NCBI GenBank assembly: GCA_026996635.1
Contig: JALWKH010000281.1
Location: 5,026-12,357, forward strand
Source: Bacteroidales bacterium
GTDB lineage: Bacteria > Bacteroidota > Bacteroidia > Bacteroidales > JALTDM01
Length of the DNA: 7,332 nucleotides
Reading direction: 5' to 3'
Both the position numbers and the translations under genes were made by a program. Below, piece after piece: positions 1 through 6,603 of this stretch. The stretch's first letter is position 1. Each line of letters starts with the position of its first letter. The notes beneath the pieces are model-generated. The model saw only the letters and a list, made by a program, of their open reading frames with translations. It was not told the DNA's origin and did not search any database.

Positions 1-785
1 ACCTTAATGGATTCGGCAGATTGTGTTGTTATGTTAAAAATTCCTTTTAGATCTTCAGTAATTCTGTTGCTGCCTATTGGATTCACATTTGTCAGTAGCA
101 ATTTATTGTTTTTCACTACGGCAAAATCCGATGTACCACCACCTATATCAATCATTACCACGCCTAATTCTTTCTCATCGTCGGTAAGTGTACTGCGGAA
201 AGATGCTATAGGTTCCAACACAAATTTCTTTACTTTTTTGCCGTTATTACTCAGTGCGGTTTCCAAATGCTTTTTAATTGTTTTCTTAATGGTTATTATG
301 TGGAAATTTCCATATAATCTTTTTCCGTAAGATCCGACGGGATTTTCTATTTCCTTTTCTTTTCCTTCAATGGTAACAAGAGTAAAATCTTTCGGTATAA
401 TGTCGATAATCTCTTCGTTTCCTTCATCATTTGCAGCAAGTTGTACTTGATCCATCAGTTTTTTCATATCTTCTTCACCAATAAGTGCATCCGGATTGAG
501 AGTAACTGATTCCGAAATTATTTTTGTGTTTACATTATACCCTGCAATACCAACTATTACATCTTTCACTTCAAACCCAAGGTCACTTTCCACTTCATTA
601 AACACTTTGCTCAAAACTTTCGTAACCTGGTCTATATTTATCACTTCACCCATCTGTACACCTCTGGACACCTGCTCACCATACTTGAGTATTTCATATT
701 TGTCTCCTTTCTTTTGAGCAATAATGTAAACAACCTTGGTAGTTCCAATGTCCAATACGGCGAAAATATTGTTTTTATTTTCCAT
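1..785 (-). CDS. ftsA: Cell division protein FtsA, N-terminal 261 codons (3' end off the window)
   Basis: FtsA is the actin-like ATPase that anchors FtsZ filaments to the inner face of the cytoplasmic membrane and signals to the later divisome proteins. I translated this frame by hand from the ATG at 783-785, and it is open to the window edge without a stop. Seen: an N-terminal actin-fold phosphate-1 motif, VLDIGTTK at residues 10-17; GIAGYNV near residues 79-85, entering the FtsA-specific 1C subdomain; NPVGSYGKRL near 149-158; and the phosphate-2 motif DIGGGTSDF at 213-221, followed by NPIGSNRITEDL. The SHS2-like 1C insertion in place of actin subdomain 1B is the family hallmark and separates it from MreB and DnaK. 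The C-terminal part, with the amphipathic membrane helix, is not in the window. The start lies 11 bases after the ftsQ stop, with no Shine-Dalgarno sequence. ftsZ is expected next, beyond position 1 (inference). Confidence 0.95.
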   Translation of the reverse strand, partial: MENKNNIFAVLDIGTTKVVYIIAQKKGDKYEILKYGEQVSRGVQMGEVINIDQVTKVLSKVFNEVESDLGFEVKDVIVGIAGYNVNTKIISESVTLNPDALIGEEDMKKLMDQVQLAANDEGNEEIIDIIPKDFTLVTIEGKEKEIENPVGSYGKRLYGNFHIITIKKTIKKHLETALSNNGKKVKKFVLEPIASFRSTLTDDEKELGVVMIDIGGGTSDFAVVKNNKLLLTNVNPIGSNRITEDLKGIFNITTQSAESIK

Positions 786-796
786 ATCAAATATTT

Positions 797-1606
797 TTAA
801 TTATTTATTTTCTCGCAAACAATTTGTTTTTTAAATCTTAAATCAATTTTGCTGTAATAGTTCCATCCGACTTTTGGCAAAACATCTTTGTAAAAAATCT
901 TTAAATATCTAAATTTACGTTTATAGTCTTTTATATCTCCAAAGTTAATAAAAAAACTACCTACTTTGGGTATAAAATGGTATTCATTTTCACTTGCTAC
1001 ATAAATTTGTTCGATATTATTTTTCCAAAATTCATTTTCGTATATATATTTAGAGATTTCGTAAATTTCTTGCAAAAGTGTATCCCTGTTAAACATCATT
1101 TTCGAGTGCTTAACATTAAACTTCTTTTCAAACAAAGCATATGGCGCATCAATCTTGCCCGAAGCCACCAATACCCTGCTGGCATTCCTGCCGGTGAAAG
1201 GCATCAAATAGCCTTCCTCATCAATGTAATAAGTATCTTTGTCATAAGTAATTATCCTCACAATAGGATTTCTTTGCACAACCTTTATAAACATAGTTCC
1301 GCCGAATGTAACATATACCTCGGCATTTTTCACTACACTCAAATTCCTGATAATGTTCTCGATACGCAAAGTGTTTACACTGTCGTAAACTTTACCCTGA
1401 ACAACAACCCCGCTGTCCAATAAAGTTTTAAGCACCTCGTCATTGTTTATAAATTGATGCATAGTACTGTCTTCAATAACCACCTCAATCTTTTTCACCC
1501 TGATGTTTTGCTTTACACCGTTTACAACTATCTTACCTGCAATAAAAAATAACACAATTGCAACAATGAAAATCAGCGACTTATATTTTTCAAAAATTTT
1601 CTTCAT
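797..1606 (-). CDS. ftsQ: Cell division protein FtsQ (POTRA-domain divisome scaffold)
   Basis: FtsQ is a bitopic membrane protein that links early and late divisome proteins, chiefly through the FtsB/FtsL complex in the periplasm. The 269-residue product has a short basic N-terminus (MKKIFEKYK), one membrane helix at about 10-29, and a POTRA-like region at about 36-118 that ends near VVQRNPIVRI. A beta domain follows, with YYIDEEGYLMPF at 126-137 and a C-terminal block at about 216-264 ending IDLRFKKQIVC. The YxIDxxG and QxVC patterns are what I know from Bacteroidota FtsQ, which otherwise diverges strongly from the E. coli protein. The assignment rests on this architecture and on its place between murC and ftsA. 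The ATG lies 5 bases after the murC stop, so translation is probably coupled. The stop is TAA. The 3' half is visibly more AT-rich than its neighbours, which I put down to weak sequence constraint rather than transfer. Confidence 0.9.
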   Translation of the reverse strand: MKKIFEKYKSLIFIVAIVLFFIAGKIVVNGVKQNIRVKKIEVVIEDSTMHQFINNDEVLKTLLDSGVVVQGKVYDSVNTLRIENIIRNLSVVKNAEVYVTFGGTMFIKVVQRNPIVRIITYDKDTYYIDEEGYLMPFTGRNASRVLVASGKIDAPYALFEKKFNVKHSKMMFNRDTLLQEIYEISKYIYENEFWKNNIEQIYVASENEYHFIPKVGSFFINFGDIKDYKRKFRYLKIFYKDVLPKVGWNYYSKIDLRFKKQIVCEKINN

Positions 1607-1611
1607 CCGAT

Positions 1612-2982
1612 TTACGAATATTTTTGTTTCAACATTTCAGCCAAAGGCTTTACCAACCTGTCAATGTCTCCTGCTCCAAGTGTAAGCAAAACATCAAAAT
1701 CCGCTTTTTCGACAAAATCAACCAATTCCGCTTTCTCCACCAAATGCTTCTTCTCCAACTCAACCATATCCAATAGCCAAGCAGAAGTAATACCTTCTAT
1801 TGGCTTTTCCCTTGCGGGATAAATCGGCAACAACACCAGATCGTCCGCCATTGCCAAAACTTCAGCAAAGCCTCTTGCCAAATCCCGTGTACGTGAATAC
1901 AAATGCGGTTGGAAAACAACCAAAACTTTGGCACCTTGCCATATCTGCCTCACACTATCCAACACCGCCTTGATTTCTTCGGGATGATGAGCGTAATCGT
2001 CTATATAAACTTTGCCTTTCCCGCTAAAAATCACTTCAAACCTTCTCCAATTCCCCTTAAAAGTGTTCAAAGCATTGGCAATTTTGCTTGTCTCAATACC
2101 GGACAAATATGCCACACTTGCGGCAGCCACTGCATTTTCAACATTATGCCTTCCTCTCACATTCAAACTTATTTGCGTAAGTTTCTCACCGTCACGCCAT
2201 AACTCAAATCTGCCGTTTTTGTATTCTACATTTTCCGCATAAAAATCACCCATACCCACTCCATATGTAACTTTCCTGTCTATGCCGGCAAAAAAATCTT
2301 TAACCTTGGCATTTACCAAAGCTACTCCGTCTTCCGACAATGATGATGCAAACTTTACAAAAGTGCTTTTCAATTCGTCATAAGTACTGTAAATATCAAG
2401 ATGATCGGCATCTACGGCGGTAACCACATTTATAAAGTTTTCTTTGAGTTGCAAAAACGACCTGTCGTACTCGTCAGCTTCCACAATCATATATTCGGCA
2501 TCATCTTCATACAGGAAATTAGTGTCATAATTAGCCATAATCCCGCCGGAAAACACTACGGCTTTTTTACCTGCACTCTTAAAAACATGAGCTACCATAG
2601 AAGTAACGGTTGTTTTACCGTGTGTTCCGCCTATGGCAATGGTTTTGTATTTTTGCGACAGCACACCCAATACTTCGGATCGTTTTTTCAAAAAATACCC
2701 ATCTCTGCGTGCCATAGAAAGTTCCTTGTGTTCGTCAGGAATGGCCGGTGTGTAAACAACCAGCAACCTGTCCTTGTCAAACCGTGTCAAGTGCGTCTCA
2801 TCTTCATCAAAATAAACTTCTATGCCTTTGCTTTGCAACATATCCGTAACCCTCGACGGCACCCTGTCATAACCTCTCACATCCAATCCCATACGCTTAA
2901 AGTAAAGCGCCAGAGCACTCATTCCGATACCGCCGATACCGATAAAATAAACAAAGTCAATATTTTTATTTTCAAACCTCAT
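1612..2982 (-). CDS. murC: UDP-N-acetylmuramate--L-alanine ligase MurC
   Basis: MurC joins L-alanine to UDP-MurNAc with ATP in the cytoplasm, the first step of stem-peptide assembly. The 456 residues show the full three-domain Mur ligase plan. The N-terminal Rossmann domain has FIGIGGIGMSALA at 13-25, which binds UDP-MurNAc. The central ATPase domain has GTHGKTT at 119-125, VEADEYDRSF at 167-176, DADHLDIY at 191-198 and GRHNVENAVAA at 277-287. The C-terminal domain has WRRFE at 312-316, DDYAHHPEEI at 328-337, FQPHLYSRT at 357-365 and YPAREKPIEGI at 388-398. DDYAHHP and HLYSRT separate MurC from MurD, MurE and MurF. Trp at 312 stands where many homologues have Lys or another small or polar residue before RRFE; this is a minor variant. 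The length is normal. The ATG shares ATGA with the murG stop, so translation is likely coupled. The stop is TAA, 5 bases before ftsQ. Confidence 0.98.
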   Translation of the reverse strand: MRFENKNIDFVYFIGIGGIGMSALALYFKRMGLDVRGYDRVPSRVTDMLQSKGIEVYFDEDETHLTRFDKDRLLVVYTPAIPDEHKELSMARRDGYFLKKRSEVLGVLSQKYKTIAIGGTHGKTTVTSMVAHVFKSAGKKAVVFSGGIMANYDTNFLYEDDAEYMIVEADEYDRSFLQLKENFINVVTAVDADHLDIYSTYDELKSTFVKFASSLSEDGVALVNAKVKDFFAGIDRKVTYGVGMGDFYAENVEYKNGRFELWRDGEKLTQISLNVRGRHNVENAVAAASVAYLSGIETSKIANALNTFKGNWRRFEVIFSGKGKVYIDDYAHHPEEIKAVLDSVRQIWQGAKVLVVFQPHLYSRTRDLARGFAEVLAMADDLVLLPIYPAREKPIEGITSAWLLDMVELEKKHLVEKAELVDFVEKADFDVLLTLGAGDIDRLVKPLAEMLKQKYS

Positions 2983-4088
2983 CTTTTATCTATCAATTTA
3001 AACACCTCATCAACAATACTTTGAGTAGCATTTGGTTTTGCAAACTTCTTAATGTTGTTGCCAAGCATACGGCGTTTTTCTTCGTCAGCGGTCAGATTCA
3101 AAATTTCAGGCACAAGTTTTTCTTTTGACTCGTCATTCTTAACAAGTACTGCCGCATCTTTTGACACCAAAGCCATTGCATTTTTATACTGGTGGTTTTC
3201 GGCAACATACGGCGACGGCACCAAAATAACAGGCTTGCCAATCACCGCCAATTCCGAAATTGACATAGCACCCGCACGAGATACAATAATATCGGCAGCA
3301 GCCTACGCATAATCCATTTTGTAAATAAAATCTTTTACAACTACGCCTTGCTTTTGTAAATCAGCAACATTGTCCACTTTGCCAAAATAAGACTTTCCCG
3401 TTTGCCAAATCAACTGCACACCATTTTCCGTTAACTTTTCATATCCGGCATGAACGGCTTCGTTTATAGCCAATGCTCCCAAACTGCCGCCTACAACCAG
3501 TACAACAGGTTTATCCGCTTGCAACCCGAAATATTTCAGAGCCTCTTCCCTCTTGCCTTCTATTTCCGTAATTTCTCTTCGTATGGGATTGCCTGTCAAA
3601 ACAACTTTTTCCTGCGGAAAAAACTTTATTGCTTCCTCATATGCCACACAAATCACATCTGCTTTTTTGCCAAGAATTTTATTTGTAACACCCGGCAACG
3701 AATTTTGCTCTTGAATAAGAACAGGTATACCGTATTTTGTTGCGGCATATACAACAGGTCCGCTGGCAAATCCTCCAGTGCCAATGGTTATATCTGGCTT
3801 AAAATCCCTTACAATCTTTTTAGCCTTTGACAAACTTTTCACCAATTTAGGGAAAAATGACAAATTTTTGAGCGAAAGACTTCTTTGAAAACCCTGAACA
3901 GGAAGTCCTATTATTTCATACCCCGCTTTCGGAACTTTTTCCATTTCCATACGCCCCTCGGCACCCACGAATAATATTTCAGCCGAAGGTTCTCTTCTCT
4001 TTATTTCGTTTGCAATGGATACGGCAGGGAAAATATGCCCTCCTGTTCCACCACCGCTAATCAATATTTTCAGATTCTTGTTCTTCAT
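2979..4088 (-). CDS. murG: MurG lipid II synthase, interrupted by an in-frame TAG codon
   Basis: MurG transfers GlcNAc from UDP-GlcNAc to lipid I at the inner membrane face, giving lipid II. Starting at the ATG at 4086-4088, the frame gives 261 residues, then TAG at 3303-3305, then 107 more codons in the same frame to a TGA at 2979-2981. Read through, it is 369 residues, normal for the family. Before the stop: GGGTGGH 12-18, GTGGFASGP 103-111, IQEQNSLPGVTNK 125-137, TGNPIR 165-170, VGGSLGA 199-205, WQTGK 228-232. After it: SRAGA 270-274, SISEL 276-280 and PYVAENHQYKNA 293-304, the UDP-GlcNAc-binding part. A protein ending at 261 would lack the donor site, so it should be inactive. I chose ATG 4088 over the in-frame TTG at 4134-4136 because homologues begin only a few residues before the glycine loop. 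The start lies inside the ftsW tail. This may be a sequence error, a nonsense mutation or a suppressed stop; the family call itself is secure. Confidence 0.93.
3303..3305 (-). other. murG: In-frame amber (TAG) codon inside murG
   Basis: The minus-strand codons here read M-D-Y-A-TAG-A-A-A-D-I-I-V-S-R-A-G-A. From knowledge of the family, this block is usually MxxAYAxAD followed by SRAGA or a close variant, so the stop sits exactly at the conserved Tyr. TAT or TAC becomes TAG by one transversion at the third base (position 3303). Both flanks stay in one frame with no length change, so a substitution is indicated and not an indel. I see no convincing hairpin or other recoding signal around it. 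Confidence 0.95.
4057..4088 (-). other. ftsW/murG coding overlap (32 bases)
   Basis: The last residues of FtsW (to ...ENID, TAG at 4057-4059) and the first residues of MurG (MKNKNLKILI) are read from the same bases in different frames. The murG start has no Shine-Dalgarno sequence before it; the upstream bases are almost all A and C with a few G. Ribosomes finishing ftsW would pass over the murG start, so coupling is plausible (inference). The overlap becomes 80 bases if the upstream TTG at 4134-4136 were used instead. Confidence 0.75.
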
Positions 4089-5247
4089 TTTCGTTGTTTT
4101 CCGTGTTTTTATTTTTAGTTTTTTTCTTTTTGTCAATGGTTGTTGAAATCAACACGCCATACGATATACTCGACATTATATACGATGTCCCGCCCATACT
4201 GATAAGCGGCAAAGGTTGTCCCGTTACGGGAAAAATCCCCACAGACACTCCCATATTTATAAACGCCTGTGTAACAAAAACAAGTGTAATACCAAGCTGT
4301 AATAATATTTTATAAGTTATTTTCTTTTCAATTATAAAATTACGGACAGCCCTAAAGAGTAATGCGAAATACAAAAAAATCACAATTACACCACCCCAAA
4401 TACCAAATTCTTCCAATATTATGGCATAAATAAAATCCGAATAAGGATGCGGCAACACACTTTTTTGTGCACTGTTTCCGGGACCTTTACCTAATATTCC
4501 GCCTGTTGCTATTGCTATTTTAGCCTGATCGGCTTGATATGTGTTATCCCCTGTTTTTGAATTGTCATCCGAAAAGAAAGATTCAATCCTGCTTTTCCAA
4601 GTGGCTACACGGGTGTGCTTCATAAACTTAGGAGCAAGCATTATAAAACCGCCTCCCAAAATTGCGAACACCAACAAGGTAATTATCAAATGTTTAAACT
4701 TTGCCCCGCCAATCCACATCATTAAGTATGCAATCATAAAAATCATCAATGCAGTAGAAAGGTTAGCAGGTAAAATCAATACCACAACCAAAAGCGTGGC
4801 GGAAATTATCCACCCTGCCAACGATGAAAACTCCTTTATCCTGCCGTTTGAATTCAAATCATAAATTTTTGCGGCAAGATAATTGACCAAAGCAAATTTT
4901 GCCACATCGGAAGTTTGAAGAGTAAAACCTGTTCCGGGAATTACTATCCACCTAGATGCTTGGTTCAGCGAAACACCGTAAACAAGCGTTATCACCAGAA
5001 GTGCTATGGAAAAAAGCAAAAACGGATAGGCAATAAGGTAGTGTAAAGTATAATTCAGCCTGTGAACAAAATACATTAACAAAAAACCGAATCCTATCAT
5101 TGCAAAATGCTTAAAAGCAAACATATACACACTGCCTTTTATCAAGCCCAACGACTCGGTGGCACTATATACCGACAAAATCGATATAGCCACAAAAAAG
5201 GCATATATATACCACAAAATCTTATCTCCCCGGAATTCCAGTTTCAT
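4057..5247 (-). CDS. ftsW: Septal peptidoglycan glycosyltransferase FtsW (SEDS family)
   Basis: FtsW is the multi-pass SEDS polymerase that builds septal glycan strands from lipid II together with a class B PBP (FtsI). The 396-residue product has about ten hydrophobic helices between residues 10 and 370. Family landmarks in order are SRWI 98-101, QTSDVAKFAL 111-120, the large extracytoplasmic loop with GKGPGNS 253-259, LPHPYSDFIYA 265-275 holding the putative catalytic Asp at 271, EEFG 279-282, and the C-terminal signature NMGVSVGIFPVTGQPLPLIS at 331-350 followed by MGGTS. FtsW is preferred over RodA because of its position between murD and murG. The C-terminal tail (about 372-396) is hydrophilic and low in complexity, first Lys-rich and then Asn/Glu-rich, and it overlaps the murG start. 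The ATG lies 3 bases after the murD stop. The gene ends in TAG right after the tail. Confidence 0.97.
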   Translation of the reverse strand: MKLEFRGDKILWYIYAFFVAISILSVYSATESLGLIKGSVYMFAFKHFAMIGFGFLLMYFVHRLNYTLHYLIAYPFLLFSIALLVITLVYGVSLNQASRWIVIPGTGFTLQTSDVAKFALVNYLAAKIYDLNSNGRIKEFSSLAGWIISATLLVVVLILPANLSTALMIFMIAYLMMWIGGAKFKHLIITLLVFAILGGGFIMLAPKFMKHTRVATWKSRIESFFSDDNSKTGDNTYQADQAKIAIATGGILGKGPGNSAQKSVLPHPYSDFIYAIILEEFGIWGGVIVIFLYFALLFRAVRNFIIEKKITYKILLQLGITLVFVTQAFINMGVSVGIFPVTGQPLPLISMGGTSYIMSSISYGVLISTTIDKKKKTKNKNTENNENEEQESENID

Positions 5248-5250
5248 AAA

Positions 5251-6600
5251 TTATAACTCTCTTACATATTTTTTAAATTGCCTTCCCCTGTCTTCGTAAT
5301 TATCAAACAAATCAAAGCTGGCACAAGCCGGCGACAACAATACCGTATCCCCCCTTTCTGCAAGTTTGTATGCTTTTTTTACGGCTTCTTCCATAGAGCG
5401 GGCTTCTTCTATCACGGGAATTATCCCTTTAAAACTTTCCACAAGTTTTCTATTGTCGAGACCCAAACAAACCAAAGCCTTAACCTTTTCCTTTACCAAC
5501 GGATACAATTCACTGTAATCATTACCTTTGTCAATACCTCCGGCTATCCAAACAATAGGAGCTTCTACGGTTTCCAAAGCATACCAAGTGGAATTGATAT
5601 TCGTTGCCTTGGAATCGTTTATAAACTTGACACCGCCTATTGTCAAATAATTTTCGAGCCTGTGTTCCACCGAATCAAAGGTCATTAGGCTTCTTCTGAT
5701 AGTCTCTTTTTTGATTTTCATAATGTTTGCCGCAACGGCAGCAACCATTGAATTAGCCACATTGTGCTTTCCTTTCAGAGACAATTCTTCTATTTTCATT
5801 TCAAATCGGTTTTTATTTATGTTAATTATGATTTTTTCGTCCTCAATCCAAGCACCTTCGTTTAAGCGCTTATTTAATGAAAATGGTATTTCTTTCCCTT
5901 TGGAATAAAGTTTATTCATCTTGTTCATTACCTCGTCGTCGGCATTGAACACAAAAAAGTTGTTTTCGTCAAAATTTTGCACCAACCTGTATTTAGATGC
6001 GGCATAATTTTCCATTTTGTAATCATACCTGTCCAAGTGGTCGGGTGTAATATTCAAAATTGCTCCAACATCCGGTTTAAATTCGTAACAACCGTCCAAT
6101 TGAAAACTGCTTATCTCCAACACATAATAATCGTAACCGCCTTCTGCAACAAGTCTTGCAAAACTGTAACCTACATTGCCGCCGAGGCCAACCTTTACGC
6201 CTGAATTTTTGAAGATGTGGTATGTGAGCAAAGTGGTAGTAGTTTTTCCGTTACTGCCGGTTATGGCAACAATCTTTGCACCTTTGTTCAAATGCCTGTA
6301 TGCAAATTCTATTTCGCTTATTACTTCTATACCTTTGTCACGCACCTTTTGCACAAGCGGCACAGTATCGGGAATACCCGGACTTTTTACAATCAAACCT
6401 GCATTCAAAACCGTTTCTTCCGTATGCCCGCCCTCTTCGTATGGTATGCCCTCCGAATCAAGTTCCGATTTATATTTATCCTTAATGCTTCCCTTGTCCG
6501 AAACAAAAACAGACAAGCCTTTTGCTTTTGCAAGAATAGCTGCTCCTGTTCCGCTTTCGCCCGAACCTAATATCACAATATCGTATTTCTTACCGGTCAT
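5251..6600 (-). CDS. murD: UDP-N-acetylmuramoyl-L-alanine--D-glutamate ligase MurD
   Basis: MurD adds D-glutamate to UDP-MurNAc-L-Ala with ATP in the cytoplasm, the step after MurC. The 449 residues match the family length. The N-terminal domain has GSGESG at 12-17 and SPGIP at 73-77. The ATPase domain has GSNGKTTT at 115-122, EISSFQL at 162-168, NITPDHLDRY at 183-192, a Lys at 203 in the place of the carbamylated lysine, and GKHNVANSMVA at 277-287. The C-terminal domain has EHRLE 312-316, NDSKATN 328-334, GGIDKG 354-359 and the MurD-specific SPACASFDLFDNYEDRG at 423-439. NDSKATN together with SPACASFD separates it from the other Mur ligases. Its ATG directly follows the mraY stop without a spacer and lies in the same frame. 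The stop is TAA, 3 bases before ftsW. Confidence 0.98.
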   Translation of the reverse strand: MTGKKYDIVILGSGESGTGAAILAKAKGLSVFVSDKGSIKDKYKSELDSEGIPYEEGGHTEETVLNAGLIVKSPGIPDTVPLVQKVRDKGIEVISEIEFAYRHLNKGAKIVAITGSNGKTTTTLLTYHIFKNSGVKVGLGGNVGYSFARLVAEGGYDYYVLEISSFQLDGCYEFKPDVGAILNITPDHLDRYDYKMENYAASKYRLVQNFDENNFFVFNADDEVMNKMNKLYSKGKEIPFSLNKRLNEGAWIEDEKIIININKNRFEMKIEELSLKGKHNVANSMVAAVAANIMKIKKETIRRSLMTFDSVEHRLENYLTIGGVKFINDSKATNINSTWYALETVEAPIVWIAGGIDKGNDYSELYPLVKEKVKALVCLGLDNRKLVESFKGIIPVIEEARSMEEAVKKAYKLAERGDTVLLSPACASFDLFDNYEDRGRQFKKYVREL

Positions 6601-6603
6601 CTA
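6598..6603 (-). other. Zero-gap, in-frame mraY stop / murD start junction (TAGATG)
   Basis: The mraY stop TAG (6601-6603) is followed at once by the murD ATG (6598-6600), and both genes use the same frame. No ribosome-binding site is visible in the upstream mraY codons, so murD translation probably depends on ribosomes finishing mraY (inference). Readthrough of this single TAG would give a MraY-MurD fusion. Because MraY ends in TLKIR, matching the usual C-terminus of the family (TLKVR in E. coli), the TAG looks like a true stop. Confidence 0.9.

Noticed and set aside
786..796. Promoter or terminator in the ftsQ/ftsA gap
   Set aside because: Eleven A/T-rich bases are too few for either, and no hairpin is present.
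2401..3024. A 207-codon open frame on the plus strand, antisense to murC
   Set aside because: It lies opposite a fully conserved murC, shows no recognisable domain, and is rich in His, Asn and Phe as expected of a reverse-strand shadow.
3303..3305. TAG read as pyrrolysine or as a reassigned sense codon
   Set aside because: No pyrrolysine machinery is visible here, the expected residue is Tyr, and TAG ends mraY and ftsW normally. A base error or nonsense mutation is simpler.
4134..4136. TTG as the murG start, adding 16 basic residues
   Set aside because: The ATG at 4086-4088 places the glycine loop at residue 12, as in homologues. The extension is low-complexity sequence forced by the ftsW tail in the other frame.
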